From Chloroflexota bacterium (GTDB lineage: Bacteria > Chloroflexota > Dormibacteria > CF-121): 16,157 nucleotides of DNA. Position 1 is the first letter of the stretch, and every line of letters starts with the position of its first letter. Made by a program: the position numbers and the translations under genes. Location of the stretch: NCBI GenBank assembly GCA_005889395.1, contig VBFX01000037.1:1-16157 (forward strand), given 5' to 3'. The notes under the pieces are model-generated. The model was given only the letters and a program-made list of their open reading frames with translations. It had not been told where the DNA came from and made no database searches. This document shows positions 9,514 to 16,157 of this stretch, piece by piece.

Positions 9514-10590
9514 TCAAGCGGCGAGAGCCGGCGGCGTGACCGCTGACTCGCTGCGGCGCTCCGTGCGGAGCGCGAGGCAGATGCCGCCGAAGACGACCAG
9601 CGTCCCGATAAAGTACGCCTCGCCCACCAGTCGGGTCATGCCCTGCGGCATCAGGTCCAGCACACCGGTCCAGTGGGGGAGGGGATAGACGATCAGCAGG
9701 TAGTGGACGGCGGGTGCCGCCGAGAAACACACCCAGGCGCCCATCAGCGCGCGGATTTGCCCGCGCGGCATGCGGCCGCTCATCGCCTGGCGGACGAGCA
9801 GGGCGATCGGCAGGATCAGAATGACCAGCGGAAAGCTCCAGGTGACGCTGCTGATCAAGGGCAGGGCGGTGACGGCGAGGGCGAACTCGAGCCCGGACCG
9901 CGACGCGCGCGAGGTCAGGCGCCACACGATGGTGAGCAAGACGAGGACCGCCGGCCAGTCGATCAGCCGGCCGCACCAGCCGGCGCTTCCTCCGGCGTTC
10001 GTCGTGTCCGGGTCGCAGATCCGGGCCGCGACGCCTGCCAGCGACTGGTTCTCTCGGTAGCCCGTACCGGCCGCCAGGTGAGGCAGCATCTCGCGGAAGT
10101 AGTAGATGTTGTGATCGAGGCTGGTGACGGCGAGGCCCAGCCCAACCCCGGCGAGTCCGGTCACCGCCGCCGCGGCGAGGAGCTTCCAGTGGCGGCGCCA
10201 GGCGAGGTAGGGCAGCAGGGCCGCCGGGAAGAGCTTGAAAACCGCCGCCGCGCCGACGAGCACGCCACCGGCGACGTCCCGGCGCCGGTGCCAGCAGGCC
10301 CAGGCACCCGTGAGCAAGAGCAGAAGCAGCGAGTTCATCGTGCCGGCAAGGACGGTGTTGGCCAATGGGAAGAAGGTCGTGAGCACCGCGACCAGGGCGA
10401 GCAACTCGGCGCGGCTGGGTCGCCCGATAACCCGGTAGATGATCAGCAGGCTGGCGAGGACCGCGGCCTGGATGAGGAACAACCAGATCCGCACCGCGAG
10501 GTCGTTCGAGATCCAGGTCAGCGGAATCAGAATTACCGCGAACGCCGGCGGATAGAGGTAGCCGCTGCTCAACGACCAGTCCCAGGGCAC
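9514..10590 (-). CDS. GT87 (DUF2029) family polyprenyl-phosphate-dependent mannosyltransferase-like membrane protein
   Basis: Multi-pass membrane protein of the GT-C fold, family GT87, whose known members (PimE, Ag85-type arabinan/mannan enzymes) transfer sugars from polyprenyl phosphate on the outer face of the membrane. About ten hydrophobic segments are visible, beginning with YLYPPAFAVILIPLTWI, with the typical SGYLYPP and FKLFPAALLPYLAWRRHW motifs. The GTG at 10590 is the only NTG start in frame other than CTG, yet family sequence continues upstream to about 10719, including the loop DDFQDYLFAAQQIATGGDPYA expected after the first membrane segment. With start 10590 the first membrane segment and this loop would be lost. 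It lies just downstream of the asparaginase gene on the same strand and converges on prfB with 9 bases between. Confidence 0.75.
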   Translation of the reverse strand: MPWDWSLSSGYLYPPAFAVILIPLTWISNDLAVRIWLFLIQAAVLASLLIIYRVIGRPSRAELLALVAVLTTFFPLANTVLAGTMNSLLLLLLTGAWACWHRRRDVAGGVLVGAAAVFKLFPAALLPYLAWRRHWKLLAAAAVTGLAGVGLGLAVTSLDHNIYYFREMLPHLAAGTGYRENQSLAGVAARICDPDTTNAGGSAGWCGRLIDWPAVLVLLTIVWRLTSRASRSGLEFALAVTALPLISSVTWSFPLVILILPIALLVRQAMSGRMPRGQIRALMGAWVCFSAAPAVHYLLIVYPLPHWTGVLDLMPQGMTRLVGEAYFIGTLVVFGGICLALRTERRSESAVTPPALAA

Positions 10591-10719
10591 GTGGTTGCGG
10601 ACGAAGTTGGCGTAGGGATCGCCGCCGGTCGCGATCTGCTGGGCGGCGAAGAGGTAATCCTGGAAGTCATCGGCGCGCGGTGCCTGGGGCCCCAGCAGGG
10701 GCAGCAGGAAACGGTCCGG
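10591..10719 (-). other. in-frame N-terminal coding extension of the GT87 gene lacking a start codon
   Basis: Read in the GT87 frame this segment gives RFLLPLLGPQAPRADDFQDY, then LFAAQQIATGGDPYANFVRN, joining directly to the annotated start. This is the conserved first extracellular loop, where GT-C enzymes such as PimE carry their catalytic aspartate. It is closed upstream by TGA (10722-10720). No ATG, GTG or TTG is in frame; a GGGAGG ribosome binding site (10730-10725) and a GTG (10723-10721) lie just upstream but in another frame. The hydrophobic first segment is far too short. A lesion near 10684-10715 is the simplest explanation. Confidence 0.6.
10684..10695. repeat. 12-bp perfect palindrome
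   Basis: CTGGGGCCCCAG, a perfect palindrome exactly where the shortened first membrane segment of the GT87 protein should be encoded. See findings on possible hairpin-associated deletions. Confidence 0.6.
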
Positions 10720-10731
10720 TCACGCCTCCCG

Positions 10732-11736
10732 TTACACGGCCGTCACAAGATCCCGCAGAACCGGTCGGACGGATCCGACCGCCAGCCGCTTGTGGTTGCG
10801 CAGCGTTGGCCGGGCAAAACTGCTGAGCGCGTCGTGTTCGGCCTGGTCGAGCCAGTTCAGCCGCTCGAGCGCTGCCATCACCGCGACCGCGGTCCATGTC
10901 CCATCGCCGCTATCGAGCTTCACCGCGAGGCCGCGTCCGGAGCGGCGGTCACCAGTGCAATGCGCGCCGGCCGCGCCCCCCTTGGCCAGCAACCGTCCGC
11001 CGGTGACTTCCATGAGCCGGGTATCGAAACGATCGGTGCCACCGATGAGATACGGGTGCTGCGTCATCGCCGCCGCCACCGTCCTCGGCGTCTCTTCGGT
11101 GGACGTGACCAGCGCGGCGAAGCTCCGCGCCATGGCGGCAAGCGGCACGGCAGCGTTTGGCGCGCTGCAGCCATCGACCCCATAGTGGATCTCCGACGGC
11201 GGACAGCCGGTGAACGTCTCGATCACATCGCGGATCCGCTGCTGGATCGGATGGTCGGGTTCGAGGTAGGTGTTGAGCGGCGCGCCGAGGGCGCGCGCGG
11301 CGGCGAGCATACCCGCGTGCTTGCCGGAGCAGTTGTTGAAGACCGCGAGCGGTTCGTCCATCTGGTGCCGCGCCGCCGTCGCGGCCGGTTCGTAGTAGGG
11401 CCAGTGCGCGCCGCATTGCAGGTCCGACTCCGCGATCCCGGTACGCCGCAGCAGGTCGCGCACGATCTCGACGTGGCGGGGCTCGCCGTTGTGCGAGGCG
11501 GCCATGATGGCGACGTGCCCGGCGCCGAGCTCGTCGCGCGCGGCGATCCCCGCGCCCAGGCTGCCAATCGCCTGGAAGGGCTTGGCGCAGGATCGAAAGT
11601 AGGTCACGCGTCCCGGGTCGCCGAGGCTCGCATGCAGCCGGCCACCGGCGTCGACCACGGCCAGGTGGCCGAGGTGGATCGCCTCCTCGACCCCGCCACG
11701 CTCGACGCGAACGAGTGGCGCGGCCAGGTTGGGCAT
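10732..11736 (-). CDS. L-asparaginase of the Rhizobium etli ReAV type (Asparaginase_II)
   Basis: Cytosolic hydrolase converting L-asparagine to aspartate and ammonia, 334 residues from ATG 11736. The ReAV active-site pattern is complete, each position one higher than in R. etli as I recall it: S49 and K52 in RSCAKPFQ, S81 in AASHNGEP, and zinc ligands C136 and K139 in NNCSGKHAG and C190 in GVDGCSAP. This type is unrelated to the bacterial type I/II enzymes. An upstream start at 11901 would add 55 residues with no family likeness and run through the divergent promoter region, so I reject it. A TATACT box 7 bases before the ATG suggests a leaderless mRNA. The GT87 gene follows about 10 bases after the stop; with it, this forms a minus-strand pair set into a plus-strand region. 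Confidence 0.92.
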   Translation of the reverse strand: MPNLAAPLVRVERGGVEEAIHLGHLAVVDAGGRLHASLGDPGRVTYFRSCAKPFQAIGSLGAGIAARDELGAGHVAIMAASHNGEPRHVEIVRDLLRRTGIAESDLQCGAHWPYYEPAATAARHQMDEPLAVFNNCSGKHAGMLAAARALGAPLNTYLEPDHPIQQRIRDVIETFTGCPPSEIHYGVDGCSAPNAAVPLAAMARSFAALVTSTEETPRTVAAAMTQHPYLIGGTDRFDTRLMEVTGGRLLAKGGAAGAHCTGDRRSGRGLAVKLDSGDGTWTAVAVMAALERLNWLDQAEHDALSSFARPTLRNHKRLAVGSVRPVLRDLVTAV

Positions 11737-11743
11737 TCGGCTG

Positions 11744-11749
11744 AGTATA
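11744..11749 (-). promoter_or_regulatory. -10 box of the asparaginase gene, leaderless arrangement
   Basis: TATACT on the minus strand, with only 7 bases between it and ATG 11736. Transcription starting 6-8 bases after the hexamer would begin at or beside the A of the start codon. No good -35 is seen. Confidence 0.5.
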
Positions 11750-11814
11750 AAGAGGTCGTCCCACTGGCTTTGGACGCTGAGTGAAAGGATGCAGCAATAC
11801 GCGACGAGATGCCC

Positions 11815-11847
11815 TATACTGCGCGAGTCATTCGGCCCGAGAGGGCC
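11815..11847 (+). promoter_or_regulatory. ftsE -10 box and leader hairpin
   Basis: TATACT at 11815-11820 on the plus strand is the probable -10 of the ftsEX operon, back to back with the asparaginase promoter 65 bases away. The leader then contains GGCCC (11834-11838), loop GAGA, GGGCC (11843-11847), a 5-bp stem closed by a GNRA-type tetraloop. The role of the hairpin is unknown. Confidence 0.45.
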
Positions 11848-11888
11848 CTGCGTGCCGTGACCCCGGCTTTCGGAATGGATTTGTTCAC

Positions 11889-12674
11889 GTGCCAGCAACA
11901 ATCACGACCCAGCCGACACGCACGACCCTGCTGCCAGCGAAGGCACGCGTGGCCGCGGTAGTCCCCGCCGGCCCGCAGATCAGCCTGCAGGGTGTGCAGA
12001 AGACCTATCCCAACGGCACGGTCGCGCTGCGCGACGTCAGCCTCGAAATTCCCAAGCAGGACTTCGTCTTTCTCGTCGGTCCCAGTGGCGCCGGGAAGTC
12101 GACGCTGGTGCGGCTCTTGATCCGCGAAGAAAAAGCGACTGCCGGCAGCATCCACATCGAAGGACAGGACCTAAGCCGGCTCAAGCGGCGCCACCTGCCG
12201 TACCTGCGGAGGAAGATCGGCATGGTCTTCCAGGATTTCAAGCTGCTGCCCAACCTGACGGTCTTCCAGAACGTGGCCTTCGCGCTGCGCGTGACCGAGG
12301 GCGCCCTGCGGCATCTCAAGCCGAAGGTCGAGGAAGTGCTCAGCATCGTGGGGCTCGAAGGCAAAGAAGGCAAATACCCCGACCAGCTTTCGGGCGGTGA
12401 GCAGCAGCGGGTGGCGATCGCCCGGGCCCTGGTCCACGACCCACGGATTTTCCTCGCGGACGAGCCCACGGGAAACCTCGATCCGGCCACCTCGTGGGAG
12501 ATCATTCAGCTGCTGCTGCAGATCAATGCACGCGGCACCACCGTATTGATGGCGACCCACAACCGGGAGATCGTCGATGTCATGCGACGCCGGGTGGTGG
12601 CGATCGAAGGCGGCCAGATCGTCAGAGACGAAGATGCGGGAGGGTACCATGCACCGGCTCTGGAATCGCATTGA
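11889..12674 (+). CDS. ftsE: cell division ABC ATPase FtsE
   Basis: ATPase subunit of FtsEX, which at the division site controls peptidoglycan hydrolases through the membrane rather than transporting a substrate. Numbered from GTG 11889 (261 residues): ISLQGVQKTYPNGTVALRDV begins at about 31, Walker A GPSGAGKST 64-72, Q-loop MVFQD 112-116, signature LSGGEQQR 167-174, Walker B with DEPT 191-194 followed by GNLD, and the H-loop MATHNR near 219. The start is uncertain: GTG 11949, with AGG 6 bases upstream, would give a more usual short N-terminus (241 residues), while starts further upstream cross the promoter. Its 3' end overlaps ftsX by 26 bases, showing tight coupling. Confidence 0.95.
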   Translation: MPATITTQPTRTTLLPAKARVAAVVPAGPQISLQGVQKTYPNGTVALRDVSLEIPKQDFVFLVGPSGAGKSTLVRLLIREEKATAGSIHIEGQDLSRLKRRHLPYLRRKIGMVFQDFKLLPNLTVFQNVAFALRVTEGALRHLKPKVEEVLSIVGLEGKEGKYPDQLSGGEQQRVAIARALVHDPRIFLADEPTGNLDPATSWEIIQLLLQINARGTTVLMATHNREIVDVMRRRVVAIEGGQIVRDEDAGGYHAPALESH

Positions 12675-13551
12675 TTTCGCCTTCAGCAGCGCGTGGCAGA
12701 ACTTCTGGCGGAACGCCGCCGTCAGCATCGCCAGCGTGCTCATCGTCTGGGTGGTCCTGCTTGCCCTCGGCAGCCTGCTGCTCGTCCTGCACTCGCTCGA
12801 TCAGATCGTGGCGCTGGAGAAAACCAAGGCGAGCGCCATCTCCGTCTACCTGGCCGATACCACACCGCTCAGTAGCGCGATGGATTTCAAGCTGCACCTG
12901 GAGAGCGACCCGCGGGTCAGCAGCGTGGAGTACGTGTCGAAGGACCAGGCGATGGCAAGGTTTCGGCAGCTTCCCGCGTTAGATCCGAGCGTGATCGACA
13001 CCCTGGGCACCAACCCGCTCCCCGCCAGCCTCGACGTGACGGTCAAGGACATTCGCGACCTCGGAGCGATCGACCAGGAAGTGCGGACCTCGCCGCTGGT
13101 TGATAAATCACCGGCAACCAATTACGAGCCCAACGTGATCGACAAGATCATTCTTCTGGCGCGCGTGGCGGGCATCGCCGGGCTCGTCTTGATCATCGGA
13201 CTGACCGGGCTATCGGTCTTCATCATCATGCTCACCATCCGAACCGCCATCTATCTCCGCCGCAAGGAGATCGAGGTGATGAAGCTGGTGGGCGCCACCG
13301 ACTGGTTCGTGCGCTGGCCCTTCATCGTCGAGGGCCTGATCGTCGGGGTCGTCGGCGCGGTCGTGGCGGTGCTCATCGTTGGCTTCGGCTACCGGCCGGC
13401 GGTGGTCAACCTGCAAAGCGTGCTGATCTTCGTTCCGCTCGCCTTCGACCCCTACTACCTGCGAGTGGTGCTGGCGGCGATGCTCGGCTTCGGTCTGTTA
13501 CTGGGAAGCGTCGGGAGCTATCTGGGCGTAAGGCGGTTCCTCAAGCAGTGA
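12649..13551 (+). CDS. ftsX: cell division membrane protein FtsX
   Basis: Membrane partner of FtsE, 300 residues. It has an N-terminal cytoplasmic amphipathic part (1-22), TM1 (about 24-48), a large extracellular domain (about 50-168) which in other species binds and activates hydrolases such as EnvC, PcsB or RipC, then TM2 (172-197), the cytoplasmic loop with RRKEIEVMKLVGATDWFVR (204-222), TM3 (225-247) and TM4 (272-295). All family landmarks are present and the length is normal. ATG 12649 has GGGAGG five bases upstream and lies inside the end of ftsE. The stop overlaps the next gene's GTG (GTGA). Confidence 0.95.
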   Translation: MHRLWNRIDFAFSSAWQNFWRNAAVSIASVLIVWVVLLALGSLLLVLHSLDQIVALEKTKASAISVYLADTTPLSSAMDFKLHLESDPRVSSVEYVSKDQAMARFRQLPALDPSVIDTLGTNPLPASLDVTVKDIRDLGAIDQEVRTSPLVDKSPATNYEPNVIDKIILLARVAGIAGLVLIIGLTGLSVFIIMLTIRTAIYLRRKEIEVMKLVGATDWFVRWPFIVEGLIVGVVGAVVAVLIVGFGYRPAVVNLQSVLIFVPLAFDPYYLRVVLAAMLGFGLLLGSVGSYLGVRRFLKQ

Positions 13552-14591
13552 GGCGGGCCCGCCGGCACGCGGCACTCGCCATCGCGGTGCTGACCCTGGT
13601 GCTTCTCACCACGGTCTCAGAGACGATCTACGACAAGCAGCACCAGCTGCAAGGCCTCAACGGGCAGATCGTCGCGACCCGGACGCAGATCCGGCAACTC
13701 CTCGACCAGGAGCGCGCCCTGCAGGCGCAGATCGTCGCCCTGGACGCGCAGCTCGCCTCGGTTCAGGCCCAGATCGAACAGGAGACCGCGAAGCTCGTCC
13801 TCCTCGGGCAACAGGTGGACCAGGCCAAGGAGGAGCTGGCGATCAAGCAGGCCGAGCTCGCGAAGCACATCGCCGATTTCGGCCATCGCATGCGGATCAT
13901 GTACAAGAGCGGCCAGGTCAGCGGCCTCGAGCTGGTCTTCTCCGCCGCGAACTTCACCGACCTGATGAACCGCGTCTTCTTTTTCAACGACATCGTTCGT
14001 GAAGACCGCCGCCAGCTCGCCGAGTTGCAGAAAGAACGGGCCGCGATCGAGGCGATGAAGGCCGATCTCGAAGCCAAGCAGGCCGAACAGAAAACCGTCG
14101 TCAAACAGATCCAGGATCAAAAGGCGCAGCTGCAGGTGGTGCGGGACCAGCGTTCCGCGCGCAAGCAGCAGATCGCCGCCATCGAGGCGCAGTTCCAGCA
14201 ACAGCTGGCCGAGATGCAGGCGCAGCGCGCGGCACTACAGGCACAGATTGCCAGCTTGATTCGGGAAAGCTTCCGCGCGCGCTCGTCGGGCAAGTGGAAG
14301 TGGCCACTGGACGGCGTCATCACGCAGGGATTCGGGTGCACGACCTATCCCTTCGAGCCCTACGACCCCAGCTGCCCCAACGGGCGCTACGTGGTCATCG
14401 TCCACGCCGGCGGCTTCACCACGCTCTACGGGCACCTCTCGAGCTGGGCCGTCGGTGAAGGCGTCCAGGTCGACAAGGACACCGTCATCGGCTACGAGGG
14501 CAGTACCGGGAACTCCACGGGGCCGCACCTCCACTTCGAGATCGACCTGGCCGGCATGCCCGTCGACCCGCTCGCCTACCTCCCGGCGTGA
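13548..14591 (+). CDS. EnvC/PcsB-like coiled-coil protein with an incomplete M23 (LytM) domain
   Basis: A 347-residue exported protein, likely the hydrolase or hydrolase activator worked by FtsEX. A signal or anchor segment (about 7-23) is followed by long Gln/Glu/Ala-rich coiled coil (about 28-120 and 150-240) split by a hinge with MYKSGQVSGLELVFSAANF, the layout of EnvC and PcsB. The C-terminal M23 domain starts as WPLDGVITQGFGC (252-264) and ends with LYGHLSS (293-299) and GPHLHFE (325-331), the catalytic H296 and H327 and zinc ligand H329. The HxxxD zinc site and its strands, expected between DPSCP and YVVIVH, are absent: CPN is joined to GRYVV at about 14376-14384. Its start overlaps the ftsX stop by 4 bases. 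Confidence 0.9.
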   Translation: MRRARRHAALAIAVLTLVLLTTVSETIYDKQHQLQGLNGQIVATRTQIRQLLDQERALQAQIVALDAQLASVQAQIEQETAKLVLLGQQVDQAKEELAIKQAELAKHIADFGHRMRIMYKSGQVSGLELVFSAANFTDLMNRVFFFNDIVREDRRQLAELQKERAAIEAMKADLEAKQAEQKTVVKQIQDQKAQLQVVRDQRSARKQQIAAIEAQFQQQLAEMQAQRAALQAQIASLIRESFRARSSGKWKWPLDGVITQGFGCTTYPFEPYDPSCPNGRYVVIVHAGGFTTLYGHLSSWAVGEGVQVDKDTVIGYEGSTGNSTGPHLHFEIDLAGMPVDPLAYLPA

Positions 14592-14641
14592 TCGATCCCA
14601 ACGTCACCCCCCACACTGACCGTCCCGCACAGGGTCGGAAC

Positions 14642-14647
14642 GATAAT
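14642..14647 (+). promoter_or_regulatory. possible -10 box before the S41 protease
   Basis: GATAAT lies 6 bases before ATG 14654, the same spacing as the leaderless candidates before the asparaginase and lpd genes. No clear -35 is seen. It would allow the protease gene to be expressed apart from the ftsEX operon. Confidence 0.35.
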
Positions 14648-14653
14648 CGACTG

Positions 14654-15862
14654 ATGTCAAAAGGCAAGAACATCGCGATCCTGCTGGTGGTGGCAATCGG
14701 CGCGTTCTACGGCGGTAGCCTCGCCGAGTTTCAGTTTGGTGCCTTCGCGCCCGATTGGACGAAGTCGCTGCTCTTCTATACCCCGCCGAAATCGAATGTC
14801 GACTACCGCAGCCTCGACGAGGTCTTTACGACCATCCAGCAGCACTATGTGAAGCCCGATTCCAGCGGGGTCACGCTGACCGAAGGTGCCGCGGCCGGCA
14901 TGGTCAACGCGCTGGGCGACCAGTTCTCCCGCTACCTGACGCCGGACGAGTACCGGGCCAACCAGAGCTTCCTCAGCGGCCAGTTTGCCGGGATCGGCGC
15001 CTCGGTGCAGCAGAAGACGGACCAGATCGTGCTCGTCAGCATCATGCCAGGAACGCCGGCGGTGAAAGCCGGGCTCAAGGCTGGGGACGTGGTGACTGCC
15101 GTCGACGGACAGAGCACCAAAGGGTGGACCACCGACGACGCCGTGAGTCACATCCGCGGAAAGGCCGGAACCACCGTCAAGCTCCAGGTGAGCCGGAACG
15201 GCCAGACGTTGAGCTTCGACATCACTCGCGAGAACATCAACGTGCCAAGCGTCGCCACCCATGTCTTCGATAACCGCGTGCTCTACGTGCGAATCTTCGA
15301 GTTCGGGGGCCGGACGGCGACCGAGTTCGACCAGGCGCTCCGGGATAATCTCAAGGGCTCGGTCAACATGATCATGCTCGATCTGCGCGATAACCCCGGC
15401 GGCTACGTGGACGCCGCCAACGAGGTGATCAGCGAGTTCGTCAGCCAGGGGACCAGCACCATCCTCGTGTCGCGTGGCGGCAAGGAGGAAGTCAAAAAGG
15501 TGACCGGCACCGGTCGTGCCTTCAGCAATCGCCTCGTCGTGCTCCTCAACGAAAACTCGGCGAGCGCGTCGGAGATCACCGCGGGGGCGATCAAGGACCA
15601 CGGCCGGGCCCAGCTCGTCGGCGTCAAGTCCTTCGGCAAGGGGTCCGTCCAGGAGGATTTCCCGCTGCGGGACGGTGACCTTCACCTGACGATCGCCGTC
15701 TGGCTGACGCCCAAGCGCAACTCGATCGACAAGACCGGCATCGCACCGGACAAGACCGTCACACTCGCCAGCGCGCAGGACGAATATGCCGTTGACCGAA
15801 CGCCAAACGACTTCTCGAAGGACACGCAACTGGCCGCGGCACTGGCGCTGCTGGAGGGCTAG
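14654..15862 (+). CDS. S41 family C-terminal processing protease (CtpA/CtpB type)
   Basis: Serine protease that cleaves exported proteins, 402 residues from ATG 14654. One membrane anchor (about 6-22) leaves the enzyme outside. Then come the N-terminal helical part (YVKPDSSGVTL), a PDZ domain at about 108-195 (GIGASV...PGTPAVKAGLKAGDVVTAVDG) and the S41 core with LDLRDNPGGYVDAA. The catalytic pair fits S304 in NENSASASEI and K329 in FGKGSVQ, 25 apart as in Prc and CtpB. GTG 14588, which overlaps the preceding stop as GTGA, would add 22 hydrophilic residues before the anchor and is an alternative. Next to ftsEX and the M23 gene, as ctpB is in B. subtilis, it may process envelope or division proteins. 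Substrate unknown. Confidence 0.92.
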   Translation: MSKGKNIAILLVVAIGAFYGGSLAEFQFGAFAPDWTKSLLFYTPPKSNVDYRSLDEVFTTIQQHYVKPDSSGVTLTEGAAAGMVNALGDQFSRYLTPDEYRANQSFLSGQFAGIGASVQQKTDQIVLVSIMPGTPAVKAGLKAGDVVTAVDGQSTKGWTTDDAVSHIRGKAGTTVKLQVSRNGQTLSFDITRENINVPSVATHVFDNRVLYVRIFEFGGRTATEFDQALRDNLKGSVNMIMLDLRDNPGGYVDAANEVISEFVSQGTSTILVSRGGKEEVKKVTGTGRAFSNRLVVLLNENSASASEITAGAIKDHGRAQLVGVKSFGKGSVQEDFPLRDGDLHLTIAVWLTPKRNSIDKTGIAPDKTVTLASAQDEYAVDRTPNDFSKDTQLAAALALLEG

Positions 15863-15882
15863 GTGGGCGCCCGGGTGTCGCC

Positions 15883-15888
15883 TACAAT
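15883..15888 (+). promoter_or_regulatory. -10 box of lpd, leaderless arrangement
   Basis: TACAAT with 8 bases to ATG 15897 and no ribosome binding site between them. The short gap 15863-15882 before it also contains the palindrome GGGCGCCC, without a T tract. Confidence 0.45.
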
Positions 15889-15896
15889 CGTTTTGT

Positions 15897-16157
15897 ATGC
15901 CGGATGAGGCGTTTGACGTAGCCGTCATCGGCGGCGGCTCCGCCGGATATGTCGGCGCTATCCGTGGAGCCCAATTGGGGCTCAAAGTCGCAGTCATCGA
16001 GAAAGAGAAGGTTGGCGGGACCTGCCTGCACCGCGGCTGCATTCCGACGAAGTCATTCCTCCACTCATCGGAGCTGGCCCACCAGATTCATAGCGCCGGC
16101 GCGCTCGGTCTCAAGACCGACGGCCTGCAGATCGACTGGCCGGCCGTGCTCAAACGC
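15897..16157 (+). CDS. lpd: dihydrolipoamide dehydrogenase, 5' part only
   Basis: First 87 codons of a pyridine nucleotide-disulfide oxidoreductase, the E3 subunit of 2-oxoacid dehydrogenase complexes that reoxidises lipoamide with NAD. The FAD-binding Rossmann loop is VAVIGGGSAGYVGAI (about 8-22), and the redox disulfide is C43 and C48 in GGTCLHRGCIPTK, the form typical of Lpd rather than glutathione or mercuric reductase. The rest lies past the window edge, so the family member is not fully proven. The ATG is placed by homology and has a TACAAT box 8 bases before it. Confidence 0.88.
   Translation, partial: MPDEAFDVAVIGGGSAGYVGAIRGAQLGLKVAVIEKEKVGGTCLHRGCIPTKSFLHSSELAHQIHSAGALGLKTDGLQIDWPAVLKR

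Noticed and set aside
9496..9523. GCCGC/GCGGC inverted repeat between convergent prfB and GT87 as a bidirectional terminator
   Set aside because: Five-bp stem with a long loop and no T tract on either strand.
9673..11784. Plus-strand open frame of 703 codons across the asparaginase and GT87 genes
   Set aside because: Gln/Arg/Asp-rich nonsense composition, while the minus strand encodes two clear proteins.

Overview
GC-rich bacterial chromosome, densely coded, mostly on the plus strand. The gene order comFC, hpf, secA, prfB, ftsE, ftsX, murein hydrolase, S41 protease is an old conserved neighbourhood (B. subtilis has a very similar order around comFC, yvyD/hpf, secA, prfB, ftsEX and ctpB). 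Together with high GC, Tad pilus genes and the protein character, this suggests a soil-type Chloroflexota or Dormibacterota-like lineage. That placement is an inference from memory, not a search result.

Layout. (1) 1-2507: tail of a TadA/CpaF ATPase, then tadB and tadC, a Tad/Flp pilus assembly operon. (2) 2508-2700: gene-free spacer with three tandem hairpins, then a sigma70-like promoter. (3) 2701-3673: a DUF192 protein and comFC. (4) 3727-4869: a second, complete TadA/CpaF ATPase. (5) 4957-9504: hpf, secA, a tiny stand-alone SEC-C zinc-knuckle protein and prfB, which keeps the autoregulatory +1 frameshift. (6) 9514-11736: a minus-strand pair, an ReAV-type L-asparaginase followed by a GT87 membrane glycosyltransferase. 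(7) 11889-15862: ftsE, ftsX, an EnvC/PcsB-like M23 coiled-coil protein and an S41 C-terminal processing protease, with overlapping starts and stops, probably a cell-division and peptidoglycan-remodelling operon. (8) 15897-16157: start of a dihydrolipoamide dehydrogenase gene, running off the window.

No new multi-gene defence or mobile system is visible. The most unusual signal is that several otherwise well-conserved proteins seem to lack a block of conserved residues. Hpf lost the middle of its C-terminal domain, with a frameshift; the rest of that domain is readable in another frame. The M23 protein lost the strand carrying the first zinc ligands. The GT87 enzyme has no usable start codon for its conserved N-terminal loop. 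ComFC lacks its second zinc knuckle. Short inverted repeats sit at or beside all four places. This may be a sequencing or assembly artefact, or real decay, and read mapping would separate the two. Other points are repeated placement of -10 boxes 6-8 nt before start codons (leaderless mRNAs) and the SEC-C mini-protein next to secA.
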